Positions 26,153 to 34,513 of a stretch of DNA of 64,000 nucleotides are shown in pieces. Each line of letters starts with the position of its first letter. Positions within the stretch are counted from its first letter, which is position 1. The stretch is from Tepidibacter formicigenes DSM 15518 (lineage in GTDB: Bacteria; Bacillota; Clostridia; Peptostreptococcales; Peptostreptococcaceae). The translations under genes were made by a program, and so were the position numbers. The notes beneath the pieces are model-generated. The model searched no databases. It was not told the origin of the DNA and worked only from the letters and a program-made list of their open reading frames with translations. The stretch is taken from assembly GCF_900142235.1 (NCBI RefSeq), contig NZ_FRAE01000008.1, positions 17,835-81,834 of the forward strand. Direction: 5' to 3'.

Positions 26153-28525
26153 ATGAAAGAAAAATCGTTAAGAGTATTAGAATACTTTAAAATAATAGAA
26201 ATGTTAAAAGAAAAAGTATCATCATCACTAGGAGCTAGATATGTAGAAAAGTTAACTCCTTCTACAGATTATGAAGAAGTTGTTCAAATGCAAAAAGAAA
26301 CTAGTGAAGCACAATCTATAATTATAAAGAGAGGTTCAATTCCTCTAGGCGGAATACACGATATAGAATTTTTAGCTAAAAAAACTAAAATAGGATCACC
26401 ACTTGATGCTGGACAACTTTTAATGGTTGCTGATACCTTAAGAGGAGGAAGGCTATTAAAAAATAGTATAAATAATTCTGAGGAAGAATCATATCCTATA
26501 ATTCAGTCTTTAGCATCATCATTATTTACATTTAAAGATATAGAAGATAATATATATAATGCTATAGTTAGTGAAGTTGAAATTTCAGATAATGCAAGTC
26601 CAGAGCTTAGAAGTATAAGAAGAAGAATAGTTCAAAAAAACCAGTCTATAAGATCGAAGCTTAATTCTATTATATCTTCTACAACTTATCAAAAGTTTTT
26701 ACAAGATGCAATAATAACAATGAGAGGAGATCGATTCGTAGTACCTGTAAAGCAGGAGTACAAATCAAATGTTCCTGGGATTGTTCATGATCAATCATCA
26801 TCTGGAGCAACTCTTTTTATAGAGCCAATGGCAATAGTTAATATGAATAATGAATTAAGAGAATTAAAACTTAAAGAAAGAGAAGAAATAGAGAAAATAT
26901 TAAAAGAGCTTTCTGAAATGATTGGAGAAGTTGCTGATGAAATAATATCTAATATTGAAATACTTGGAAAACTAGACTTTATATTTGCAAAAGGAAAATT
27001 ATCTATTTCTATGAAGGCAATAGAGCCTAACCTTAATAATGAAAAATATTTAAATATAAAAAATGGAAGACATCCACTGTTAGATCCACAAAGCGTAGTT
27101 CCAACTAATATATGGATTGGAAAAGATTTTAATACTTTAGTTATAACAGGTCCTAATACTGGAGGTAAAACTGTAACACTAAAAACTGTAGGTTTATTTT
27201 GTTTAATGACTCAAAGTGGACTTCATATACCGGCTGATTTTGGAACAATTATGTGTGTATATGATAATGTATTTTCTGATATAGGAGATGAGCAAAGTAT
27301 TGAGCAGAGTTTATCTACTTTTTCTTCTCATATGACTAATATTGTAGATATATTAAGTGAAGTTACAGAGAATTCTTTAGTCTTATTTGACGAGCTTGGT
27401 GCTGGAACTGATCCTGTTGAAGGAGCAGCCCTTGCCATGGCAATACTTGATGATTTATATAACTTAGGAGCATTAACTATAGCTACAACTCACTATAGTG
27501 AGCTTAAACACTATGCTCTTACTAAAAAAGGAGTAGAAAATGCATCGGTAGAGTTTAATATAGAAACCTTAAGTCCAACATATAACCTTTTAATAGGAGT
27601 TCCAGGAAAATCAAATGCTTTTGAAATATCTAAAAGACTTGGACTTAATGATTATATAATAGGTAAAGCAAAAGAATTTATAAACAGTGAAAATATTGAA
27701 TTTGAAGATCTTCTTCAAAGTATAGAAAAAAATAGATTAAAAACAATTGAAGAAAAAGAAGAAGCTAAAAGACTTAAAGAAGAAGCTAGAAAATTAAAAG
27801 AAGAATATGAACAAAAGGTAGAAAAGGTTGCTCTTCGAAGAGAAAAAATAGTAGAAGAAGCAAAAAGAGAAGCATCTAAAATACTGAGAAATTCTAAGGA
27901 AGAAGCAGATAGATTAATAAAAGAAATTAGAAAGCTAGAAAAAGAAGGATTCAGCTCGGAGAAAAATAAAAAAATAGAGAATATGAGAAGAGAAATAAGT
28001 AAATCCATGGGAAGTCTTCAGGGCAGCGTAAAAAATATTATAATACCAAAAGTAGCTAAAAAACAAGTTAAAGACTTAAAACCTGGAGATGAAGTTAAAG
28101 TAGTGAGTCTTAATCAGCAGGGAAGCGTGTTATCTGTTGATAATGATAAAAAAGAAGCACAAGTTCAAATTGGAATTATGAAAATGAATTTACCTTTTGC
28201 TTCCCTTGAAAAAATTAAATCTAGCAAAAAAGATGTTTTAAAAACTGGTGCAGGGAAAATACTAAAGAAAAAGGCAAGAAATATAAAACAAGAGATTGAT
28301 TTAAGAGGGATGAATTTAGAAGAAGCCATGGTGGAAGTTGATAAGTATCTAGATGATGCATATCTTTCAGGAATACCTAAAGCTACAATTATACATGGGA
28401 TAGGAACAGGAGTATTAAAAGCAGGAATAAAAGAAATGCTTAAAAAACATAAACATATTAAAAGCTACAGAGATGGTATATATGGAGAAGGAGGAGCTGG
28501 AGTTACTATAGTAGAATTTAAGTAG
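26153..28525 (+). CDS. mutS2: Endonuclease MutS2
   Basis: 790 aa. MutS core lacking the mismatch-recognition domain I, then the ATPase (Walker A GPNTGGKTVTLKT, Walker B LVLFDELGAGTDPVEGAAL, ATTHYSELK). A long charged coiled coil (about 515-625) follows, then a KOW-like segment and the C-terminal Smr nuclease domain with EIDLRGMNLEEA and IIHGIGTGVLK. MutS2 acts on recombination intermediates and on collided ribosomes in Firmicutes. AAGGAGGT lies before the ATG. The DUF523 gene follows immediately. Confidence 0.97.
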   Translation: MKEKSLRVLEYFKIIEMLKEKVSSSLGARYVEKLTPSTDYEEVVQMQKETSEAQSIIIKRGSIPLGGIHDIEFLAKKTKIGSPLDAGQLLMVADTLRGGRLLKNSINNSEEESYPIIQSLASSLFTFKDIEDNIYNAIVSEVEISDNASPELRSIRRRIVQKNQSIRSKLNSIISSTTYQKFLQDAIITMRGDRFVVPVKQEYKSNVPGIVHDQSSSGATLFIEPMAIVNMNNELRELKLKEREEIEKILKELSEMIGEVADEIISNIEILGKLDFIFAKGKLSISMKAIEPNLNNEKYLNIKNGRHPLLDPQSVVPTNIWIGKDFNTLVITGPNTGGKTVTLKTVGLFCLMTQSGLHIPADFGTIMCVYDNVFSDIGDEQSIEQSLSTFSSHMTNIVDILSEVTENSLVLFDELGAGTDPVEGAALAMAILDDLYNLGALTIATTHYSELKHYALTKKGVENASVEFNIETLSPTYNLLIGVPGKSNAFEISKRLGLNDYIIGKAKEFINSENIEFEDLLQSIEKNRLKTIEEKEEAKRLKEEARKLKEEYEQKVEKVALRREKIVEEAKREASKILRNSKEEADRLIKEIRKLEKEGFSSEKNKKIENMRREISKSMGSLQGSVKNIIIPKVAKKQVKDLKPGDEVKVVSLNQQGSVLSVDNDKKEAQVQIGIMKMNLPFASLEKIKSSKKDVLKTGAGKILKKKARNIKQEIDLRGMNLEEAMVEVDKYLDDAYLSGIPKATIIHGIGTGVLKAGIKEMLKKHKHIKSYRDGIYGEGGAGVTIVEFK

Positions 28526-28536
28526 GAGTGATTAAA

Positions 28537-28980
28537 TTGATTTTAGTATCAGCTTGTTTGCTAGGAATTAACTGCAAATATAATGGGGAAAATAATGAAA
28601 ATAAAGAATTAATTAATTATTTAAAGGATAAAGAATTTGTACCAGTATGTCCAGAACAGTTAGGAGGGCTTTCGACTCCTAGAATACCAGCAGAAATTGT
28701 TGGTGGAGACGGAGTGGATGTATTAAATAAGAAAGCTAAAGTTATAAATAAAAATGGAGAAGATGTAACAGAGGAGTTTTTAAAAGGAGCATATGAAACG
28801 TTAAAAATTGTTAAAATGTTTAATTGCAAAGAGGCCATATTAAAACTAAGAAGTCCTTCTTGTGGAACAAATCAAGTATATAATGGAACATTTACAGGTG
28901 AGTTAAAAGATGGGCTAGGGGTTACAGCGGCGCTTTTCAAAAAAGAAGGTATAAATTTAAAATCAGAAGAAGAATTTTAA
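28537..28980 (+). CDS. DUF523 family protein
   Basis: 147-aa protein beginning MILVSACLLGINCKYNG, with conserved cysteines at SACLLGINC and LRSPSCG and the segment CPEQLGGLSTPR, all typical of DUF523. The cysteine pattern suggests metal or iron-sulfur binding, but function is not established. TTG 28537 is chosen because GGAG lies 8 nt upstream; the GTG at 28528 overlaps the ribosome site. It is 11 bp after mutS2 and 19 bp before the next gene, probably one operon. Confidence 0.85.
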   Translation: MILVSACLLGINCKYNGENNENKELINYLKDKEFVPVCPEQLGGLSTPRIPAEIVGGDGVDVLNKKAKVINKNGEDVTEEFLKGAYETLKIVKMFNCKEAILKLRSPSCGTNQVYNGTFTGELKDGLGVTAALFKKEGINLKSEEEF

Positions 28981-28999
28981 CATAAAAGGGGAGGAAATT

Positions 29000-30031
29000 A
29001 TGGATATAAAGGAATTAAAAAAATTAGCTAGAGAAAGAATGAAAGGTTATTGTAGAGTTTGTAAAGAATGTAATGGAATAGCATGTGCTGGTGAAGTTCC
29101 TGGAATGGGAGGAAAAGGAACTGGAGAGTCTTTTAAAAGAAATTATGAAGCTTTAAAAAATGTAAAATTAGCATTAAAAACTATACATGATGCTAAAGAC
29201 CCTGATATGAGTACTGAAATATTTGGACAAAAATTAGATTTACCTCTTATTACAGCTCCTGTTACGGGAAGTTCAATAAATATGGGAGGATTTTTAACAG
29301 AAGCAGAGTATAGTGATGATGTAGTGCTTGGAAGCATTGAAGCAGGAACTTTTGCAATGACAGGAGATAGTGGAAATCCTCAGTTTTACATAGATGGACT
29401 AAATTCTATAACAAAAGCAAATGGTATAGGAATTCCTATAATAAAGCCTAGAGAAAATTCTAAAATAATAGAAAACATAAGAAAAGCAGAAGAAGTAGGA
29501 GTAATTGGTGTAGGAGTTGACATAGATGGAGCAGGTCTTATAACCATGGCACTTCATGGTCAACCAGTAGGACCTAAAACTGTTGAAGAATTAAAAGAAC
29601 TTACATCATCAACAAAACTTCCTTTTATATTAAAAGGTATAATGAGTGTTGAAGAAGCAGAGCTTGCGGTAGAAGTTGGTGCTAGTGCAATTGTTGTTTC
29701 AAATCATGGTGGTAGAGTACTTGATTATACACTAGGAGCTGCAGAAGTTCTTCCTAAAATAGCAAAAGCAGTAAAAGGAAAAATAACAATACTTGCAGAT
29801 GGTAATGTAAGAAATGGCGTTGATATATTAAAATACATAGCACTTGGAGCTGATGCAGTTTTAGCGGCTAGACCTATAATTTGGGGAGCTTATGGAGGAA
29901 GAAAAGAAGGAGTAAAATTGGTTATAGAAAACTTTAAAAATGAGCTTAAGCAAGCAATGATATTAACAGGATGTAAAGATATAAAATCTATAGATAAAAG
30001 CAAAATTATTAATTTAAATGAACAAATTTAG
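29000..30031 (+). CDS. FMN-dependent alpha-hydroxy-acid oxidase/dehydrogenase family protein
   Basis: 343-aa TIM barrel of the lactate dehydrogenase/glycolate oxidase family. FMN and substrate motifs: LITAPVTGS, LPFILKGIMSVEEAE (active-site Lys), VVSNHGGRVLD (catalytic His-Gly-Gly-Arg) and ILADGNVRNGVDILKYIALGADAVLAAR. A cysteine-rich N-terminus (CRVCKECNGIACAG, residues about 16-29) is not part of classical family members and could hold an iron-sulfur or zinc site. Clostridial versions of this length are common but their substrate is unknown. GGGGAGG precedes the ATG. Confidence 0.85.
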   Translation: MDIKELKKLARERMKGYCRVCKECNGIACAGEVPGMGGKGTGESFKRNYEALKNVKLALKTIHDAKDPDMSTEIFGQKLDLPLITAPVTGSSINMGGFLTEAEYSDDVVLGSIEAGTFAMTGDSGNPQFYIDGLNSITKANGIGIPIIKPRENSKIIENIRKAEEVGVIGVGVDIDGAGLITMALHGQPVGPKTVEELKELTSSTKLPFILKGIMSVEEAELAVEVGASAIVVSNHGGRVLDYTLGAAEVLPKIAKAVKGKITILADGNVRNGVDILKYIALGADAVLAARPIIWGAYGGRKEGVKLVIENFKNELKQAMILTGCKDIKSIDKSKIINLNEQI

Positions 30032-30089
30032 TTGAAAATACTTGATTTTGTATTTTATTTTTTATATCATTATTATGAGTATATGTAAA

Positions 30090-30338
30090 TATTGCAAAAT
30101 CCTATGAAGGGAAGAGTAGATATAATGATTGTTTCAGCGAGCTAGAGGTTGGTGAGAGTCTAGTATCATAGTTATATTGAAGCGCATCCTAGAGGTGATT
30201 TTCTGAATAATAAGTAGGAAAATACGGTTTGTTTACGTTAAAAACATACGAGTGGATATGATTTTCGTATCAATAAGAGTGGTAACACGGGATTTAACTC
30301 TCGTCTCTTGAATAATATTGGGAGATGAGAGTTTTTTG
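30090..30338 (+). promoter_or_regulatory. T-box leader of argS, specifier CGC (Arg)
   Basis: Stem I of the GGTGAGAG type is at about 30135-30205, with GAAG-CGC-A placing the arginine codon CGC at 30183-30185, the same context as TTC in the pheST leader. A T-box variant AGAGTGGTAACACGG is at 30276-30290. A terminator AACTCTCGTCTC / GAGATGAGAGTT with T run ends near 30336. It fills the 376-bp gap before argS. Confidence 0.9.
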
Positions 30339-30407
30339 TATTATTTGAATTTTTTTTAAAAATAAGAGAAAATATATATAACATACAAAATATAGGAGGA
30401 ATTTAAT

Positions 30408-32108
30408 ATGAAGGATTTTAAATTAGAAGTAGCAAATACTATTGCTTCTCAAGTTTCAGATTTAAGTCTAGATGAGATTAAAGCATTAATAGAAATACCA
30501 CCTAATAAAGATATGGGAGATTATGCTTTTCCATGCTTTAAACTAGCTAAAGTTTTTAGAAAAGCTCCAAATCTTATAGCACAGGAACTTTGTGAAAAAA
30601 TAGAAAAAACAGATTATATACAGAAAATAGAAGTAGCAGGAGCATACATAAACTTTTTTGTAGATAAATCTTCTTTAGCTAAATCAGTTATAAATGAAGT
30701 TTTAGATAAAAAAGATGATTATGGAAAAACTAATGTAGGAGAAGGAAAGAAAGTTATAGTAGAATTTTCATCTCCAAATATAGCTAAGCCTTTTCACATA
30801 GGTCATATTAGAAGTACAGTAATAGGAAATGCACTTTATAAAGTATATGATGCTTTAGGATTTGATACTATAAGAATTAATCACTTAGGAGATTATGGAA
30901 CTCAATTTGGTAAGCTTATAGTTGCATTTAAAAGATGGGGAGATGAAGAAGAAGTTAAAAAAGCTCCTATAAAAACTTTGTTAAAATATTATGTTAAATT
31001 CCATGAAGAAGCAGAAAAAGATTCATCTATTGATGATGAAGCAAGAATGTGGTTTAAAAAGCTTGAAGATGGAGAAGAAGAAGCAACTAAGCTATGGCAG
31101 TGGTTTAGAGATGTAAGTTTAGAAGAATTTAATAGAGTTTATAATATGTTAGGAGTAGAATTTGATTCATATGCAGGAGAGAGCTTCTATTCGGATAAAA
31201 TGCCAAGAGTTATAGATATAATGAATGAAAAAGGTATTTTAAAAGAATCTAAAGGAGCTAAAATAGTAGATCTTGAAGAATATAATATGCCTCCAGCTCT
31301 TATTACAAAGAGTGATGGATCAACTCTGTATTTAACAAGAGATATAGCTGCTGCTATATATAGAAAAGAGACTTATGATTTTTATAAAAATATATATGTA
31401 GTTGGATCTCAACAAATTCTTCACTTTAATCAATGGATGAAGGTAGTAGAGCTTATGGGATTTGACTGGGCTAAAGATTGTGTTCATGTACCTTTTGGAA
31501 TGGTAAGTCTTGAAGAAGGAACTATGTCTACTAGAAAAGGAAGAGTAGTATTTTTAGAAGATGTTTTAAATAAAGCTATAGAAAAAACTAAAGAAATAAT
31601 ACAAGAGAAAAATCCAAATCTTCCAAATATAGATGAAGTAGCAAAACAAATAGGAGTAGGAGCTGTAGTATTCCAAGAGTTATCAAATAATAGAATAAAA
31701 GACTATGCTTTCTCATGGGATAGAACATTAAACTTTGATGGAGAAACAGGACCATATGTTCAATACACTCATACAAGAGCTTGTTCTGTTCTTAGAAAAG
31801 CAAATGAAGAAGTATCTAAAGATGTAGATTTTTCTGTTTTAACTAATGATGACAGTGTTAATGTTATAAAAGAAATAGGAAATTTCCCTAAAGTAGTAAA
31901 GGATGTAATTAAAAATAATGAACCTCACATAATAGCTAGATATGTTGTTGACTTAGCACAAGCATTTAATAAATTCTATCATGATAATGCTATATTAGTT
32001 GATGATGAGAAGATAAGAAAAGCAAGACTTGCACTTGTTCAGGCAACAAAGCAAACTATAAAGAATGCATTATCATTACTAGGGGTAGAAGCACCAGAAA
32101 GAATGTAG
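30408..32108 (+). CDS. argS: Arginine-tRNA ligase
   Basis: 566-aa class I synthetase. The N-terminal additional domain (1-110) is followed by the HIGH motif in PFHIGHIRST (about residues 131-140), the insertion, YLTRDIAAAIYR, the KMSKS equivalent MSTRKGR, and the C-terminal all-helical DALR anticodon-binding domain ending LLGVEAPERM. Charges tRNA-Arg. AGGAGGA precedes the ATG. Control by an arginine T-box is directly supported by the leader. Confidence 0.98.
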   Translation: MKDFKLEVANTIASQVSDLSLDEIKALIEIPPNKDMGDYAFPCFKLAKVFRKAPNLIAQELCEKIEKTDYIQKIEVAGAYINFFVDKSSLAKSVINEVLDKKDDYGKTNVGEGKKVIVEFSSPNIAKPFHIGHIRSTVIGNALYKVYDALGFDTIRINHLGDYGTQFGKLIVAFKRWGDEEEVKKAPIKTLLKYYVKFHEEAEKDSSIDDEARMWFKKLEDGEEEATKLWQWFRDVSLEEFNRVYNMLGVEFDSYAGESFYSDKMPRVIDIMNEKGILKESKGAKIVDLEEYNMPPALITKSDGSTLYLTRDIAAAIYRKETYDFYKNIYVVGSQQILHFNQWMKVVELMGFDWAKDCVHVPFGMVSLEEGTMSTRKGRVVFLEDVLNKAIEKTKEIIQEKNPNLPNIDEVAKQIGVGAVVFQELSNNRIKDYAFSWDRTLNFDGETGPYVQYTHTRACSVLRKANEEVSKDVDFSVLTNDDSVNVIKEIGNFPKVVKDVIKNNEPHIIARYVVDLAQAFNKFYHDNAILVDDEKIRKARLALVQATKQTIKNALSLLGVEAPERM

Positions 32109-32126
32109 TTTGTCGAAAAATAAACC

Positions 32127-32156
32127 TTTACATCTAAAAATAGAATATTATATAAT
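32127..32156 (+). promoter_or_regulatory. Promoter upstream of the uncharacterised 310-aa gene
   Basis: TTTACA at 32127-32132, 18-nt spacer, TATAAT at 32151-32156. A TGTCGAA heptamer (Spo0A-box-like) lies just upstream at 32111-32117. Confidence 0.7.
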
Positions 32157-32162
32157 AGGGGT

Positions 32163-32252
32163 ATAGAATAAACAGAAATTTGTAGCATGTTGGCTTAAGT
32201 CTGTGCTACTACCCCCCCTATGATAGCAGCTTAGAGCTGCTATTTTTTTTCA
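32163..32252 (+). promoter_or_regulatory. Structured leader with intrinsic terminator (candidate cis-regulatory RNA)
   Basis: The transcript from the promoter at 32127-32156 starts with hairpin GTAGCA...TGCTAC (about 32183-32210), then a C7 tract, then a perfect 9-bp terminator stem (32223-32231 with 32235-32243) and eight T, before the ribosome site of the next gene. TGCTA of the first hairpin could pair with TAGCA of the terminator arm, giving an anti-terminator. I do not recognise a known riboswitch class. It may simply be a terminator for argS, but the promoter lies upstream of it. Confidence 0.55.
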
Positions 32253-32275
32253 AAATATTTATAGGAGTTGTAGTT

Positions 32276-33208
32276 ATGGAAGATAAAATAAAAAATTCCT
32301 TTATATATTCTTTTTTATGCAAGGATAAATACTTAAAAGATTTAATAATATTAAATTTAAAATCCTTAATAGATAATAAAAATGAAAGAAAAATTACTAT
32401 AGATTACAACAGATTAAGAGATGAGCTTATTTTTTATAAATACTATGGGGTTAAATATAACAATTCATCATATAATATTAACTTTATACTTCCAATAATA
32501 CTTTCAAATACTAATTTAAATAAATCAGAGAATGAAATAATTAAAAATATTTTTTATTATTGTAAAGTTAATAAAGAAGATGTTAAAAAATATGAATATA
32601 TTTTAGTAGGTATAGCTTATAACTACTTAGTTCATAAACTTATAAAAAATTCTAATATAGAATTTGAATATTTATTAGAAAATATAAAAAATCATATAAT
32701 AGAGTTTAGTTTTGAAGAGAGAATGGAGAAAAAAGATATTATAAGATTTGAAAGATTAAGAATAAGCTTTATTCAAAAAATAGATAGAATTAGTGATGAA
32801 AATTTGGAAGAAGTGAATGAAGAATCTATAATAGATGGATTCTTAAGAGTAATATATCAAGTATATATAAAAGATTATGAAGAACAAAGTGAGGAACTTA
32901 AAAGTATTAAAAATTCAATACTCGGTATTTTAGATTTTAAGATTGATAATATTGATATAGAAAATATAGATTTTATAAAATCTCTTTCGAATTATTTATT
33001 AAAACTCAGAAAATATGAGATAAATAAAAAATTATATAATGAAAGTACTCATCCTAAGGAATTAATTAATTTAAATGTAGGAGATGTAGTTTATAATCCT
33101 ATACTTAATAATATAAAGGTTATAGATAAAAAAATAGAAGGAGATATACTTTATATAAAAGTGCAATCAAAATCAGGAGATTATATATTTAGATTTAAAA
33201 GGGCATAA
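32276..33208 (+). CDS. Uncharacterised 310-aa protein
   Basis: No family recognised. The protein is very rich in Lys, Ile, Asn and Glu, mostly helical in appearance for residues 1-250, with no signal peptide or transmembrane segment. The last 50 residues (NVGDVVYNPILNNIKVIDKKIEGDILYIKVQSKSG split over short strands) look like a small beta-barrel or SH3/KOW-like module. Start ATG has AGGAG upstream. It is preceded by its own promoter and an unusual leader, and ends in a terminator that contains its stop codon. It could be an RNA-binding or sporulation-associated protein, but nothing proves either. Confidence 0.75.
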   Translation: MEDKIKNSFIYSFLCKDKYLKDLIILNLKSLIDNKNERKITIDYNRLRDELIFYKYYGVKYNNSSYNINFILPIILSNTNLNKSENEIIKNIFYYCKVNKEDVKKYEYILVGIAYNYLVHKLIKNSNIEFEYLLENIKNHIIEFSFEERMEKKDIIRFERLRISFIQKIDRISDENLEEVNEESIIDGFLRVIYQVYIKDYEEQSEELKSIKNSILGILDFKIDNIDIENIDFIKSLSNYLLKLRKYEINKKLYNESTHPKELINLNVGDVVYNPILNNIKVIDKKIEGDILYIKVQSKSGDYIFRFKRA

Positions 33209-33220
33209 AGCCCTTTTTTT
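33197..33220 (+). terminator. Terminator of the 310-aa protein gene
   Basis: AAAAGGGC (33197-33204) / GCCCTTTT (33210-33217) with a T run; the stop codon lies in the loop region. The following 130 bp up to 33345 show nothing recognisable. Confidence 0.88.
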
Positions 33221-33349
33221 CATGGGTAAATTTATATGTTCAGTTCTTAATCCTTAATCTATGATATTTTTTATCGCTAAAGTTAAATCGCTGTTTTTTT
33301 ATTTTAAATATTATAGGACAAAATACTCATGTTTTCATGAAAAATATTT

Positions 33350-33380
33350 AGAACCCAAATTCGTATTGAATTTAGGTTCT
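33350..33380. terminator. Hairpin terminator of the 64-aa gene
   Basis: 13-bp stem with one wobble (33350-33362 with 33368-33380), AT-rich on both sides; serves the minus-strand small gene. Confidence 0.65.
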
Positions 33381-33383
33381 ATT

Positions 33384-33578
33384 TTACTTTTCAAGATATT
33401 TCAGAAAATCTTCCTCATTTGTATCAGCTAAAAAACAAAGTTCTTTTATCATGTTGTTTCTTAAATTTATAAATTCGTCTATTTTAGTATTTTCAAACGT
33501 ATATTCTAAAGATTTAATTATTAAAAGTAAATCTCTTTTTGAAATTTGATCTATAGATATTTTATCGAATTGGTCCAT
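33384..33578 (-). CDS. Small acidic hypothetical protein, 64 aa
   Basis: MDQFDKISIDQISKRDLLLI..., a predicted mostly helical, acidic 64-aa protein with no membrane segment and no recognised domain. The case for it being real: AAAGGAG at ideal distance before ATG, own terminator, and coding-like composition. It stands alone between two larger genes. Function unknown. Confidence 0.7.
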   Translation of the reverse strand: MDQFDKISIDQISKRDLLLIIKSLEYTFENTKIDEFINLRNNMIKELCFLADTNEEDFLKYLEK

Positions 33579-33710
33579 GGCAATCTCCTTTCAAATATTC
33601 CTTTGTCTATAGAAAGTATAATAAGTAATAATATTACTTTTCTATAAAATAATCTAAAAACCTTCAAAAAAAGAAAAAAAAATCAAATCCTTTTAAAGTT
33701 TCAACAAAAA

Positions 33711-33756
33711 AATCCTATATTATTCTTTTGATGTTGTAATAAAGAATAGTATAGGA
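33711..33756 (-). terminator. Terminator of the zinc-dependent phospholipase-like gene
   Basis: A 16-bp stem, TCCTATACTATTCTTT / AAAGAATAATATAGGA on the minus strand (33741-33756 with 33713-33728), followed by TTTTTT. Confidence 0.85.
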
Positions 33757-33765
33757 CTTAGCTTT

Positions 33766-34350
33766 TTAAACTGTAACTTTTTCTAGAGAAGTTACTATAG
33801 AATTTTCTACAATTAATATTCCTATTGCACAGGATATATTTATTGATCCTGTTATATCATTTTCAAATCCCATTTTATTATTTTTATAAATATCATGAAG
33901 TTCCTCTATGAAATTCTTAATATTATTTTTATCTATGTTTTCTAAATAAGGAATTTTTATTTTATCTAGACCTTTAAAATTAGTAAAGTGTTCATGTAAA
34001 GTTTTTTCATATTTTAAATGTTCAATAAGCTTATCATGATAATAATGTCTATCATGATGAGGAAGACAAAAAAAATCAGATAAGAAGTGGCTGATAACGC
34101 CTAGTTTAGTAGAAAATTTATTTATAGATATTGGATTTTCTTTAAGTCCGTCATTAATTAAATTCAAAATTTCATCTAAAACAAAATCAAAGCTTTGATT
34201 TTTATAGTGTTTTTTTATAGCAAGTCTTGGTGCAATGTCAGGTTTCATAGCTCCGTATATTAGAAAGTTTTCATTTAAATTTACATTTAAAGAGTTTTTT
34301 ATATTATAGTGCATGTGATTTGCTATTATTTTATGGGTTTGCATTAACAA
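33766..34350 (-). CDS. Zinc-dependent phospholipase C family protein (PF00882-like)
   Basis: 194 aa. Histidine/aspartate pattern typical of this family: THKIIANHMHYNI near the N-terminus, MKPDIAP, then HFLSDFFCLPHHDRHYYHD and HEHF, which together would bind the three zinc ions of a phospholipase C/nuclease P1-like fold. Unlike alpha-toxin-type enzymes it has no signal peptide and no C-terminal C2 domain, so it is probably intracellular and may act on another phosphoester. TTG 34350 fits the AAGGT site; ATG 34344 is an alternative start. Monocistronic. Confidence 0.75.
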   Translation of the reverse strand: MLMQTHKIIANHMHYNIKNSLNVNLNENFLIYGAMKPDIAPRLAIKKHYKNQSFDFVLDEILNLINDGLKENPISINKFSTKLGVISHFLSDFFCLPHHDRHYYHDKLIEHLKYEKTLHEHFTNFKGLDKIKIPYLENIDKNNIKNFIEELHDIYKNNKMGFENDITGSINISCAIGILIVENSIVTSLEKVTV

Positions 34351-34513
34351 GATATCTACCTTCTTTCAGAAATAGATTACATAATATATTTTAGAATAAA
34401 TGATAATAAATTTCAACTGTAAATATATAACATAACCTAAAATTAACAAATGGATATTTTTTTTCTTTTATGGTAATATATAATGATGTATTATTACGAA
34501 AGGGCTGATTATA

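Noticed and set aside
32111..32117. TGTCGAA as a Spo0A box on its own
   Set aside because: Seven bases are expected by chance; the same heptamer occurs at 23122-23128 at the end of the U32 gene. Kept only as a side remark.
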